DNA of 64,000 nt from Muricea muricata (GCA_963855995.1 OY979723.1:2051001-2115000); one strand, 5' to 3'. Positions 44,489 to 57,245 are shown, counted from the stretch's first letter. Translations and numbers: made by a program. The notes: generated by a model not told the origin, from the letters alone.

Positions 44489-45127
44489 TGTTGACTGCAT
44501 ATTTCTCGTGCATGTAAAAAAGTGGATTTACAATCATAAAGCTAGAATTAATATTCATTTGAGGTATCTTGAACTACCCTTGGTAGCTCAGTCAAATCTA
44601 GGCTCTTTCAATAACTGCAACGATATAAACAGAATTTGACGTCTCGCGCGAAGGCCCATTGTCGGAAATCCATCGGTGCTTAACTCTTTGACCAAGGAAC
44701 TTCGCCCGAAACGTCAATGACTCTGTTTACATCATTTCAGGCAGCGAAAGAACCCACACAGTACCTATGTGTGTAATGGTGAAACAGGGGCGATTATAAG
44801 ACCGACAAAAGACTACATTACATAAAGGCAGTGAGTGTTCTTGCGACTTTTCAAACGCTTTTAAAGCGAGAAGTTTGCCAAACTCAAACGTTTGAAGACA
44901 GTTTGTGCATCAATGTGCTTTTTTCCTCTTTCTTGATCGACTGCTTGGGCTTTGCGCCAAGTACTTTCGGAAGTCTTGTGACTTTAGAGATTTACAGGAA
45001 ATAACATAAGCGAATCACGCTTTCCGACAGAGGGCTTATGCAGCATATGTTCGTTGAGGGGTTTTTTCTTAAAAATCTGAATATGCTGTCGAGATCACAG
45101 TTATATATAAATCGTTAATGTGGTTAA
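44489..45127. other. intergenic with inverted TGACGTTTCG-type motifs
   Basis: TGACGTCTCGCGCGAAGGCC (44639-44658) and the complement of TGACGTTTCGGGCGAAG (near 44697-44717) form an inverted pair. Such motifs are typical of Penelope-like element ends, but no coding sequence is present. Nothing else is seen. Confidence 0.35.
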
Positions 45128-45560
45128 AACGTGGTGGTCCAGTGAGGTGTTAGAGTTCTTAAACATTCTGCCGGAACAAACATCACTCAGACCTGTTAGT
45201 CCATTGTAGGTAGTATTCTAAAATAAGCTGTCATGGTTTGTGTCTGAACTACCTGAAAAAGATATCTCAAACGTGGTGGTCCAGTGTAGGTAGTATTCTA
45301 AAATAAGCTGTCATGGTTTGTGTCTAAACTACAGGTACCTGAACAAGATATCTCAAACGTGGTGGTCTAGTGTATGTAGTATTCCACAATAAACTGTCGT
45401 GTTTTGTGTCTGAACTACCTGAAAAAGATACCTCTACGTGATAATCCAATGTGGGTAGTATTTTACAATAAGCTGTCGCGGTTTTTGTCTGAGCTACCTG
45501 AAAACGATATTACACCAAACGTATAGGTGATACTGTTCTAGAGTATCCCACTAGTGACGG
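45128..45560 (+). repeat. 80-bp minisatellite (family C), locus 2
   Basis: Four to five units with GGTGGTCCAGTGTAGGTAG, AAATAAGCTGTCATGGTTTG and AACTACCTGAAAAAGATATC, decaying at the 3' end. Same family as in RAD18 intron 2. Confidence 0.9.
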
Positions 45561-47140
45561 GCTATAATTTGGATGAATTGTATCTGAAGTGCTTGTCGTA
45601 TCCAGGAGTATTCTAGACAAGGTTAATTGTCAAGGTTGTGTCTGGACTGTCACAAAATTACAATTACAATCAATTATAATTCCACAGAGTTCAATAATCT
45701 AACCACAAGTTATGTATATATTATACAGTCTGCAAAGCGGCACTGTTGCTGTGGCAATGCTCAAGAGTTGTAAAAACCTTTAAAGCCGACTAAAAACCTG
45801 AAAAATGGACTAAAAACCTTTATTTCTTAGATCAACAAGTTGCTGCCAAAAAGACAGGAAATCTTAACTAATAGTGTATGCTTCATTTCACCTTCAGAGC
45901 AATATTTTATTTATTAGATACATGCGATAATTGCGAACGAATAAGATGGGATGTTCAATAGATATAGAGTACGATGCTTCGTGATTTATCAGAGGAAGAA
46001 AAATAGCGATGGGAAAGAGATATTGAAGAAAAAACTGGCTCATACTGTAATGCGTATATATGCAAATTAGATACATATCAATGTTTTTATATTATTCTTG
46101 CCAACACGACTGGGCTTGACGCACTTAAAGTAACTTAAGTTGCGGTTTGGCCAAACAAAGAAAACATGGCAAAAATATATCGATTTATTGTCATGTGACG
46201 AAAAAGGCGGGAACCACGCGAATGGCACGAAAACGACACACGTCCCGCCAGACGCTTTGTCATGTAAAAAATTATGTCTAGTTTTAGTAGGACAAAAGAA
46301 AACCGAATTGTTTGATTGCTAGGGATATCCTTTGCTCATTTGAAAGCTTTTCACATCTTGCTTGACTCTTAGTTGAGAGTATTTCGGCCGAAACATACGA
46401 GATTTTGGATTTTAAAGGATATCAACAATTTATCCAAGATATGCCGGACATGCAGCTCACTTGCTTGAGTCCCAATCTCAAGAATCAAGCTTTCTATGGA
46501 AAAGCTGTAAAAGACTTTAGTTATAATGAAAAGTTATCTCAAATCGATCAAACTTAATTGCCAAATATTAATGCCCTTTAAAAGCATCGTATTTGCAAGT
46601 TTTTGACACGGCAATGAATATCAGATATGGCGCTAGCTGAAGAATTAATGTTTCAAATCTCAAAATTAATCATTTCTTATGTTTCCCTATAGTCGTCAAT
46701 TCTAACAAAAAAATTGAAACTAAAATTTACGTTATAGGCAAATATAACCCACAAAAGAAAGCATACTATAAAATATAAGTCAATTGTATATAATTACCCT
46801 AGATGCTTTTAAAAAATAATACAAGAAAATTGTTTTTATTTATTCGAGTTTTGCGGCCAGTTCTATACTTCTGCCTGGATTTATATGAGTCTTTTCGTTC
46901 TAAAGTTTATGAAATTCGATGGACGTGCGAGCGTGCAACATCTCACGAGTTAATAGGATAATTTTACGCCCAAATTGCATGTATTGTGACGTGTCTTTGA
47001 TTAAAACTGAGGTTTTACGGGGGTGGCGTACTAATTATTCTGCTAATGGTTGCAATTTAATTCATCTGGAATATTTAGAATGCACTGGAGTATAGAGGGG
47101 TAGTTCATTTTGTTTTTGTTTGTGCGTGCGTGCTACGTAG
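45561..47140. other. intergenic, no gene supported
   Basis: AT-rich, apparently unique sequence. Short frames at 45894-46076 and 46140-46322 have no recognisable features. A GC-richer patch with GGCGGGAACC and CGTCCCGCC at 46206-46251 is unexplained. Confidence 0.4.
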
Positions 47141-47149
47141 TTCACACTG

Positions 47150-47740
47150 AACTGTTCTTCCTAGAGATCCAGGGATTCTCTCTTATTGATGCAGTGTCAA
47201 CTACAGTAGAATACTTAAACTAACTTCATTTACACTGGATAGCTCTATCAGTTCTAAAATGTTCTTCCAAGAGCTCCAGTAAGGATCATCTCTCGTGGAT
47301 CCAGTGTTACTACAGTAGGATCTTAAACTAAACTAACTTTATTTACACTGGATAGCTCTGCCAGTTCTAAACTGTTCTTCCAGAGGTCCAGTGAGGATCG
47401 TCTCCTATTGATCCAATGTTACTACAGGAGGAAACGGCTAAACTACATAAAATTAGTTTAGTTTAGGTTTCCTCCTATAGTAGCACTAGATCAATAAGAG
47501 ATGATCCTTACTGGATCTTTAGAAAAAGAACTGAACTACCCAGTATAAATAAAGTTAATTCAGGTTAGGTTTCGTCCTGGATAACAAATTATCCTTACTG
47601 ATCGACCTCTAGGAAGAACAATTTAGAACTCGTAGATCTACCAAACATGTAAATATATAAATTTTAGTCTAGGTTTCTTCCTGTATATATAGTAGCACTG
47701 GATCGATGAAAGATTATTCTCATCCATAGCAGACATCTAT
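47150..47740. repeat. 113-bp family A array with internal inversion
   Basis: Units at 47150-47440 are in the minus orientation (AGGATCATCTCTCGTGGATC) and those at 47445-47740 in the plus orientation (AGGTTTCCTCCTATAGTAGC), so the array reverses near 47440. The inner units AGGAGGAAACGGCTAAACTA and TTAGTTTAGGTTTCCTCCTA face each other. Confidence 0.9.
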
Positions 47741-48780
47741 GTGTCAGGAAAAAAGTTAGAAAGTAACGGCCACAAAGCCATCCATTTTAGTATAGGCTTC
47801 CTCGTGTAGCAAAATTGATATAAAGCAATTCAAGCACCTCAGTTTTGTGTAGTAAACAGAAGCTGCAAATTATTAAACATTAATAATTATATAAAACACT
47901 GCTACAATAATTCAGTAGATTCAATTTTCAGTTAATTATTAACGTGATGGGAAGAGAATGTACCATTTGCTATTGATTAAAGCTGGCATTGTCGAATTGT
48001 GTATGGTTTCCAACAACAAAGCAACGGAAGCCGCTTCTAGCTTCCCTTAGAAATCGGCAAAATTCAATTTTGGCCATAATTGATCGTTTACTGAATAAAC
48101 TGTCTGTAAATGGCAACATATTGAGTCTTATCTACGCAATCGCTTTCTATTTGGGGCTCTGAAAACAAAGGGGATCTTTTACGCACTCACCATGGCTCCA
48201 TAAATGTCAATAGAATTAGAAACGTTTTTAAACCGCCTAGTTTCCTTCTTACCTCTATTTCGTTTAAACGTTTTGGTTAACTTCTGAGTTTCTTTATCTG
48301 AAAGAAAAATAATAAATTCCTGTTGATGGTAATGTATAAATGCCTAGCTAACTTGTTTTGGATTTTGTTTATCGACAAAAACCAGAGCACTTGGTGTATT
48401 TCTAACACCATTTGCGAACAGCATGTGATCTTGTGTCCTGTGCTACAACGTTGACAAGTTGTCAGCGTCTTGTTGGCAATCTGCCACAGAGTCGTAGGCT
48501 CAGCAGACCACAATCGTTTCAAACAGTTTATAGCAAATAAATTGTCTAACAACTTTACTGTGGGCGATTATGCGCTGCAACAATTTGCTAGTATGAGCTG
48601 CGACTGACTTCCTTGCTCGAATATGCCATCACGTACGTGCTTGAAGCGTGATGTAGACACGTTTAAAATTGCTGCCTACACATTAACTCCCTAATATACA
48701 ATGGGCAATTATCAGAGAAAAAAACTAAATGACAAAAAAGGACAAGTCATTTATGCTATATATTCATCCAAGGGGTCGAA
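47741..48780. other. intergenic with GTTGCAACAAG-type repeat
   Basis: 48400-48560 holds degenerate copies of the GTTGCAACAAG family (CAACGTTGACAAGTTGTC, CTTGTTGGCAATCTG). The minus-strand frame at 48277-48552 passes through it and is not a gene. Confidence 0.4.
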
Positions 48781-48784
48781 AAAA

Positions 48785-48935
48785 TCTACCACCTGACAAT
48801 TCCCATGGTTGAAGCAGACTGTAGAGAGTATGTTTTTGAGGTATTTTGCACCATCATGCGTTTCTTTCCGTCTACATGCCATTGAGCACTCTTTTGTACG
48901 TCACAAAACGAAACGAGACCAAAGAAGACGGTACT
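48785..48935 (+). mobile_element. deleted relative of the LINE-associated element
   Basis: GCAGACTGTAG ... GTTTTTGAGGTATTTTGCAC matches the hairpin arm before the LINE fragment at 28.1 kb, and CATTGAGCACTCTTTTGTAC matches its 3' end near 28790. Here the two lie only about 40 bp apart, without the reverse-transcriptase frame. Confidence 0.5.
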
Positions 48936-51290
48936 TAATGCTTTATAGTTTCCTTTGAAAACGTATATATTATTGCATTAAAACGTAAGTCAAAAAGTGC
49001 ATGCATTAATTAACCTTTGTTGACTTCGTAATACATATATAGCATTTCCTCCTTGGACGATAAAGTCTTAAAGGTATTTGATTGTTTCCTTCTCAAATGT
49101 TCTCAAAACCTGTTTTGGTTAAAGAACAGGAACTGTAGGTAGAGTAAGTAGCGTTTTTGAATACAACAAAGTCTTATTTTGTTTAAAACCAATATAAAAT
49201 GTTAAAAACAGGAAAGGGAATAAATGTTACAAAGCTATACCGATCCAAAAATAAAAAAAATCGATTGTGTTCAATTCTTTTTGTAAATTTTGAATCTGTT
49301 AAGTGTTAGCTCGAATGCGGGTTTTACATAGTGTCATTTTCTTTTTATATTCATGCCTGAAGTGCAATGTTGAAAGATTCAATGAAGCGAAATACGAAAA
49401 AAACGTTCCGGAAATTTCAGGATTATTAAGTTTCCTATCTCCAGTGCACTGATCGGGTTAAAGATTCGTACACATATATACCAATTCTAAAGTGATAATA
49501 TTTCGAACTAAACTTAATTGCCTGTGTGGGTAGTACAGTCAAAAGTACGCGAAAGGTATAGGTTCTTTCACTACCTAAAACGATAGAATTCCACGTTTCA
49601 AGCGAAGGTTGGAAACTGAAACTAATCGTAAATCTACTTAAACTTTCATAACAATTTTTGAATAAACATACTTTTAACCCGCTACTATACCACAGTGCTA
49701 ATTAAAGACTCAGAAAGACAGAAATCGAAATCCCAGGATAAAATAATATATCGCCTTCCTAGTTAAATATTGCTCATACGAACTGAGTTAAGTCTGAGGT
49801 CCCTTGTCACGTATAAAATTAAACGGTACCTAGCAAAGCAGACGTTAAGTATCTAAGTTTATATAACATACAGGTCGCTTGTATAAGATCTATCTAATAT
49901 ATTTTCGGGCTGTCATTTGAAGGTGATGATTTTATCGGATTAATTTGCAGTAAGTCTACTCGTGACTGACAAACTAAGCTCTGCGGAACAGGATTAGCGC
50001 ATGATAAAATCCTTTAAATAAACTATTTTTCCGCAAGGCGTAACATGCGAAAACATAATAGCTAAGTTTAGACCGAAAACTGGATTACATTAAAAGTTTT
50101 TAATTTCGAGTGAAATAATCGAAACTTAACATTATATATGCATGCGCAGTTATATATGTATTTCATCAAATAAACTATTCTTGCTTACTTTCATATCTTC
50201 GCCTGGTATTTTAATTGCCACTATTCTGAACTTGAGTCAAGTCAAGTATTCAGTAAATTTCTCTATCAATTGAGCCACAAAAGTTGCGGGAGTGCTGATT
50301 TCTGATTACTTTACGGATGAAAACACAAGGCAAACCAGACAAAATACAAAAAAAAGATATTTGCTTTCCTAAATAATCCTAATAGTAAATCAATTATATA
50401 TGATTTTGGACAAAATTTTTTAACTATATATAGGTGTTGCGATGCCTGTACAATCTCTTCTTACCAGCTAAAGAGATAGAGTTCAGACATATTTACACCT
50501 CAGTACATTTTTAAATGTCTCTCACAGAAAACTAACTAATTCTGAATTCATTTAAAATCGTAGCTCGACATTTAGCCTTTGCCGACTCAACATTTTCATT
50601 TCAGGAAGTAAAAAATACCAAAAATCCCAAATTAACACTGTTTGAAGCCACCTGACATTCCTGATTGCATTTCCTCGTCAATTGATAACCTTATGTGCCT
50701 GCGATTCTTGGTTATTTTATAACCAGGCTGGCTCAGTATATGGCAGAGCTACCTAGACTATCTAGGGACTCTGAGCGGCTGTGATTTTTAACAGAGTTTG
50801 CCTTGTTAAAATCCAGTAAAAATGCCTGGTTTGAAGTTGTTTGAAACTGAGCCTGTGATCAATTCGACCAGGATATGTCAATTTATCAGACTGATCCGGC
50901 AGGAAATTTTCCGGTTGGGTGCTTTCAGAGAACGCGACTAATTAGAGACTTCATCATATTATATAAATAAAATACTACAGTTGGCCTCTATAGTAACCTA
51001 TCATCGCCTCCAACCAAGTTCCTTGTCACGAGGTAGCAAATAACCGGGAAAATGTTCAAATTTTTAGCACCTCCTAAGACGTTAAACGTCGCAAATTACT
51101 GCCGTTTCGATGACGCAGACCTCTAAACGAAGTTCTAAACAAACAATGAATGTTCTGGCCAAAACCAGCTTGGCCATTCCACGGCAATAATTCACTTGAA
51201 ATGGGTGTCAAAACGAAGCGTTAAGAAGTTGAAAACGTAATCTGAATATGAATATTAATTCCCAGCAAGTCAGTTTATATTAAATTTTAT
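48936..51290. other. intergenic, no gene supported
   Basis: AT-rich sequence on both strands. No splice-bounded exon, tandem repeat or RNA gene was recognised. Confidence 0.4.
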
Positions 51291-51292
51291 TT

Positions 51293-51330
51293 GCTAACGT
51301 TTCGTCGCTACATCGCAACATCATCAGAGC
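51293..51330 (-). mobile_element. Penelope-like terminal motif with hammerhead-like core
   Basis: On the minus strand the segment reads CTGATGA, then a 5-bp stem (GTTGC/GCGAC), then GAAAC. These are the two conserved boxes of a hammerhead ribozyme around a helix II-like stem. I could not draw the remaining helices. The plus-strand version AACGTTTCGTCGCTACATCG with CATCATCAGAG is a motif often seen at ends of Penelope-like retroelements; this is recalled, not searched. Confidence 0.35.
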
Positions 51331-53500
51331 CAACAATGTCAATGATTAAACACAAGTTGTACGTATACTATATACAGGATAACTAAGTTTGATACTCCAA
51401 ACGGTAAAAATTCAAAAAGAACAGTTAATTAAAACTAAGAACTGAGTCATTTCAGATGATTCAAGTTTCTTTAAGGATGACTAGCATTCTCTTTTTGTCC
51501 TCACGTTAATTTTCCGCCGACCTTAACTCTTGGGCACACAAAAGCAAAACTTAACACCCTTCACTTTCTAATTCTAAATTCGAAAGCAGCAGAAATTGGA
51601 TGCTGAGAAATTTAAACTGAAATTAGATATAGACTTATAGTGCTAGTGGGAAACGTTATGTGCTTCGCCTTCCAAAAACCATATGTTTATAATGTAGCTA
51701 TTTTTACAAAGCATAAATTAAATTAAGTCCACTTTTGAAATTGATGATCTACGTTCCACTGTAAAAAATTCTGAATAATACTCATATATATACAGTCATA
51801 TCGCAGTTTTTTATAGTAAAGTATATATAGGTCGAAAATTTCACTCGTGGATTTTTGTATCGTGTATGTGATTATAAGTGCGTTTTACTCAATGATGGCA
51901 GTTTTTTACTTAATTAAAAGAGCCAAGATAAAAAATTTATACAAAATATTGTCAGCTCCTTTTGAGTAGATCTAGTATACGCCTAGGCGGGAAAAATGGT
52001 TTGAGAAAATTGGCACATAAGGGAGGATTTAAAACAATCACTTTTTCTAAGCTCATACGCCCGTGTTTCGTAAGTTATGGTATGCGCTATTATATACACA
52101 CGGCGTGTTTTTGTCTCGTGTTTTCAGACACAAAAACAAGACACGGGGTGTCCACCTGAACGCTTCCCCATGGAAATTTATAAAACAGTTGACGCATTGA
52201 AACGAAAGCCACGTCGTTGGGTTGAAAGGACGTGACGCTGCGAGCGCATAAGGCATATTTCCTAGGCGTCCTAGCCACGATTCAACGTGATACTTAAACG
52301 GATTTCTCCTTTTAGGCACTCCTAGGACGTAACATTTCTCGCCTTTTCCTATATAGCATGAACAATGTTGGCATGTTGAAATACAACTACACACTCATGC
52401 ATATTAAAAGCTAGCTGAAAAAAAATTGCGCCTTGCCAACCACTTGTCGATATATCTTGGCAATCAGTGAAGACACATTGGTCTTTGCAATACACATATT
52501 ATATTGGTGTTCGAGACCATTTTAAATCAATGGCACCCGTTTCAGACCTCAAAATAGGCCTACCTAACACATAACAATACGAATGCACTGGAAGATCATA
52601 CAGATTGCTCCAGCTGTAACAAAGATACGTCTATGTTAATCACACGACCGAACGAAATAGAAGCGGGTATATCTCGATATATGATCAGTTAAAACCGATT
52701 TGAATTCGCTTATACAAATACTGACATACAAATACTGAAAAAAACTTCAATATTTCAATTTGTAGTCAGCGCACAAACACAGCACAGATAAGATGGACTT
52801 TAGGGGGAAAAAGTCTAAGGCCACTTTTATAATCTTTGTTGTGTGATAAGTCTTTGAAACTAAATAATTAGTAACTCAGTATAAGGCCATATATTTAGAA
52901 GTTCACCCCCTTAACCCCTTGTTTCCGCCCTAGACATTTGGCGCTGCATAAATTACGAAATCTATGCTTGCTGCGTAAACAAATCGTTTTGAAGACGCGA
53001 AATGCACATCGTCATGGCGCTAGAATTGAAAGGAGCCCAATTAGAACAATGATAATGCCTTCTGATTCCCAATTCTAATTCCAAATTGCTACTTTTCTTT
53101 CAAATTCAAAGCGATTTCATTGGCTTAAACCCACCTGTGGCTATGCCCTTGGGGTCTTTATATGAAATTGAATCAGTGAATCAAAAAATGACACCTAAAC
53201 ATCGACTGAATTTATATCAGTGAACCCAGTGAGAATGACAAGACAATAATTTGAAAGCATATCTTGGGAAGTAATGGAGTAAAAATGTTGAACATTGGCT
53301 TAGAAATTTACAGTATGAAAATTTCGTCAAATATTTCAACACATTTCAAAACGATTCATCCGGTACCGCCTACAACTTCGTGACGTATTCAACACACCCT
53401 AGGGGTTATCCCTTAAAATTATGATACAATCTCAAAGTTTTAACGACGTCAAGACTATCTTTGGGCAAAACGGGTCTTCCTACGGGTTCTGAATGCGCTT
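51331..53500. other. intergenic, no gene supported
   Basis: A short inverted pair at 52103-52145 (GTGTTTTTGTCTCGTGTTTT with CACAAAAACAAGACACG) is present. The minus frame at 52053-52394 overlaps it and shows no family features. Confidence 0.4.
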
Positions 53501-53569
53501 GGTTAGTGGTTTCTGTCCCGCAATTGAGTTCGAAGTTATTCGAAACGAAGCGGAAAAGTTGATTATGCG

Positions 53570-53883
53570 AGCTGCCGGATATGACAGCGAAGAATTAGCG
53601 AAGTTATATTTGGTAATAGAATTGCGCTCGGTTGCCAAGGAAACCTGACGAGTGCCAACAGTGCGACCGGGGATGGTTAAGATTATTTGAAGCGCTCCCA
53701 TTGGCTCGCAGCATGATTAGTTTGCAAGTCCGGAAATGAGTTGTCAATCAGAATTTTGTATGAAGAGGTATCGCTTAGAGTTGAGATAACCATTCGCATT
53801 TTGATACTCATCTCAGCAAGACGAACTATATAAAGACGAACTCTCCGTCGAAAGGATATTTTAAGGGCCACGCGTTATTACAA
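53570..53883 (+). promoter_or_regulatory. TATA promoter of the MAP-kinase phosphatase gene
   Basis: TATATAAA at 53827-53834 lies about 55 bp before the ATG, so transcription should start near 53858 with a leader of about 25 nt. Upstream are an inverted CCAAT box (ATTGG, 53700-53704), ETS-type sites CCGGAAAT (53730-53737) and CCGGATAT (53575-53582), and an RFX X-box-like GTTGCCAAGGAAAC (53631-53644). ETS control would fit the known induction of DUSP6-type genes by FGF/ERK signalling; that link is inferred. Confidence 0.55.
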
Positions 53884-56699
53884 ATGCCTTCACTGAGTTC
53901 ACAGTTCAACACCATGTCGATCAGTACGAGCTGGTTGTACCAGCAAATTCTTAACAACTCAGCCTCGGTGCTTTTACTGGATTGTCGACCGTACAACGAA
54001 TACTCACAATCTTACATTCACACCGCTTTAAACCTGGCTGTGCCTTCGCTGATGCTGAGGCGGCTCAAGAAAGGGTGCTCCGTGAATTTCGCCAACATGA
54101 TAAACACAGAGGAGGGCAAGCGACGCTTCGCGAAGCGAGATCTGATGGATAAAATTGTCATCTACGATGGCTCGACCGACAACTTGACAAACACCGCTTT
54201 GGAACTTATTTTACAGCGACTTACATCGGAAGGCCTGAACAATGTACTTTACTTAAAAGGTAAAATAGCATTTTTATATATATTTATCGCATATTCTCAT
54301 ATGAGAATTTCCATTTACGAAACCTATCAATTTACATGAATAGTTGATGGCTTTATTCTGTACATCATTACAAATGCCGATGTACCATTTAATTTTAAAT
54401 CCTCGCCTTTGGAGCGCTCGAAATCCCCCATTCACAACATCTTTCCTTCAATTTTAAAGCGCACTAATAAAGTCATCTTAATGGTGATTTTCTGAATACG
54501 GTTTTGCAAACAAGTGGCTGCATTAATTTTAGAGCGATAAATTTATCCCTCGAGGCGTAGGCAGTTGAAGACAAATATTGCAATATAGATCATAGCAATT
54601 GTTTGCACAAATTCGATTTAGACCTTCGAGATACCAAAGGCGTCGTGTGCGAAGATGCTTTCTAAGTCGACTTCGTACAAGAGTAGGTTGTAAACAGTAA
54701 ATTAAAGTTTATATTTAGGTATAGGCGCCGCTTGACGTTTGTATGTTTTATATTTAGGTGGGTTTGCCGCATTCAAAAGCGATTACCCAAACCTATGTGA
54801 ATCCGAAGAGGCCGATCAGACTGGACCTTCATTCATTCGTCTGTCAGATCTGCGCATTTCGAACGACGACGCGAGTCCATTGAAGACCTGTGCGCCGAGC
54901 AGTCCTTTCAACGAATCGAGCAAGATCAGACGGGGCGCTGTCGAAATTTTACCCAATTTGTACCTTGGTAACGCTAGGGATGCGTCCGACCTAAAAGAAC
55001 TTTTAGACAGAAATATCACATATATTTTAAACGTAACGAACGATATTCCGAACAAGTTCGAAAATGATCCACGATTTACTTACATGAATCTCAGAGTACA
55101 AGACAACTGGCAGACAAACTTGGCCGATCACTTTCAAGAGGCTTTTAAATTCATTGGTGAGTATACCTTGCTGATTAAGCCGTTATAACTGCAGAATCTC
55201 GCATTAGAACATCCCTTTAGAAGCATATAGCGTTTGAATTCGAATTGGAACATGTTGAAAATGTTATTTAGAATACATAAAACATTCCAATTGGAATTCG
55301 AACATTTAAACGTTCTTTCACATTCTAATTTAAATTAAAACAAGTCACGTTGCTCTTACATATTCGAATTCAGACTCCTTATTCGAACTTTTACAACTTT
55401 TGAATTCGAATTCGAAACACGTGTTTCTTGATATTCGCGCTAGACACGATTTTGCGGTTAGCCTTTACTGGAATTTGTCCAAGTATTTCTAAATCGATTT
55501 AAAGCCTAGTGATTTGGTGAAAACGGACTAAAAAGGGTAGCTGACTTAAAAGCCATTGCCTATTTATTTCTTCAAACAATTTTGCACCTAAATTATAAAA
55601 CAAGAATGTTTTTGTATCAGAAACAAACCAGCCAAAGGTTACTCTCAAGCGGGAACTGTCTCTTCAGGAAATGTGAATCCTTCATTAACCTTTCAAACTG
55701 CCTTTGGACAAAATAGCAAAAGTGAATTCGTTTTCAAATTTTCTCTAATTCATTGATATTACATGTGCCTGTAAAATACGCGAGAATTTGAAGCGGAGTG
55801 TTTTTAATTTTTTAAGAGAGCGTAGGAGTTCGAAGGCTATAGGATTTTGATATTAGATTGACTAACGGAAGGAAGCACTATATACCCTTACGGGTGTGTA
55901 TGTGTGCCGTGCATTATTGTTAAAAAAAGTCATTTTTTCTCCCTCGATTCCTAAAACCGTTTATTTTAGTCATTTCAAAGCTTTTTGACCAAATCTAACT
56001 GTAGATTAACTGTTTGTACAAGGCTTAGATAAATCATTACTTGAAATCTCTGTTTATACAAAAAATAATCCCTTTTCTTTCACTGTATAAATTGTGTCAG
56101 CTTATTGTCAACGAATGAGGTGGAATGATAGTTGATTTTTTCTCTTCGGCCATTCATCGTGCGTGTTGAGAATTTGATGTGTGAAATTTTTCCAGACAGT
56201 GGCACTTCAAATTCAGCTTAGCTGGCCCTTTTTCAGCGTTAATTTCTCGCTCCATTGAAACGTATAAGTAGTTAAAATCTAACGACCTGCTTTCATTAAT
56301 TTAATTATTCACTTCTGTGGACAATGTATAGAACCAATATAGCGTACTTCGGACCGCTGTTTTGTCTGTTTGTAACTACACAGTTTAATTAACCGCGATC
56401 TTTTGTCTTCTTTAGATGAAGCCAGACTTGATGGTAAAGCTGTTTTGGTGCATTGCCTTGCCGGTATCTCTCGATCAGTCACAGTAACCATAGCTTACCT
56501 AATGGAACATGAACACCTCAATCTAAACGATGCCTACGACCTAGTAAAACGGCAAAAATCCGACGTCTCGCCTAACTTCAGCTTCATGGGTCAACTACTG
56601 GAGTTCGAACGACGACTAAACATACCCGAGACCCCAAGCTCCGCATCGAGCAGTTTGTCTTCGACCAGCAGCTTGGAAATGGAAATCAGCGCGTTCTGA
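53884..56699 (+). CDS. DUSP6: MAP-kinase phosphatase, DUSP6/7/9 (ERK) type, 3 exons
   Basis: Dual-specificity phosphatases of this class bind ERK and remove phosphate from its Thr and Tyr, giving negative feedback in the cytoplasm. Exons 53884-54259, 54758-55156, 56416-56699; 1059 nt, 352 aa (human DUSP6 381). Residues 17-135 form the rhodanese-like N domain ([20 protein letters not shown]), with the kinase-interaction motif LMLRRLKKG near 57-64. The catalytic domain starts at about 187 ([12 protein letters not shown]). It contains the general acid D241 (VQDNW) and the loop HCLAGISRS with C272 and R278, all intact. [14 protein letters not shown] follows, typical of this subfamily. The linker is shorter and less Ser-rich than in vertebrates. 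The symbol is by class; one gene probably represents DUSP6, 7 and 9 together. AATAAA at 57216-57221 ends a 3' untranslated region of about 540 nt. Confidence 0.93.
55215..55420. repeat. self-complementary GAATTCGAAT-rich segment, intron 2
   Basis: GTTTGAATTCGAATTGGAAC near 55229 and CCAATTGGAATTCGAACATT near 55285 are near reverse complements, followed by further ATTCGAATTC words to 55420. It is probably a worn fold-back element in the phosphatase intron. Confidence 0.5.
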
Positions 56700-57245
56700 G
56701 ATACATCGAACATTGAAATAGTTCTTTCGAACGATGAGATGATTCTACTAAACAGTGAAATCGTTCTAATGAAGATTTAAATTGTTCTAATGAATCCTTT
56801 GGAACATTGAAATTGTTAAGTTAGAAGTCTGACGCTGTTCTTTCGAACCGTTCTTGAGAACTATGGAATGGTTCTTCGAATTCTGTTACAACGCAAGGAA
56901 TATGAATTTCTTCAAATCTCGAACAGACATTATTGAACTAAACTATTTTTAACTACGAAATTGACTGATTGACGTTTGCTCAGGACTCATTTAGCTATCC
57001 GTTGACATTCAATACTTCTTTAGTAATTTATTAGTTATGCAATGATAAGTTATTATCCCGACAAAATAGATCAAAGCTTGCCGCGCAAGCGGCACAGCAG
57101 CAAGCCCTAATTCTAACAATATTGTAAATAGCCCCAGAGTTGTATAAAGATTATATAAATTTCTATATTGAGAGTTATTTTCATAGTTCTATAAAATATT
57201 CTTTTGTAAATACGCAATAAAGTTTGTACGAATTTCCGTTCTCGT
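56700..57245 (+). other. 3' untranslated region of the phosphatase gene
   Basis: Bounded by the stop codon at 56697-56699 and AATAAA at 57216-57221. The first 190 bases contain several imperfect repeats of TTGTTCTAATGAA / GAACATTGAAAT, which may be worn tandem repeats. ATTTA-type words occur, as in unstable mRNAs, but none is clustered. Confidence 0.6.

Noticed and set aside
52053-52394. 113-codon minus-strand Cys-containing frame
   Set aside because: It overlaps an inverted repeat; cysteine spacing fits no family, and there are no gene signals around it.
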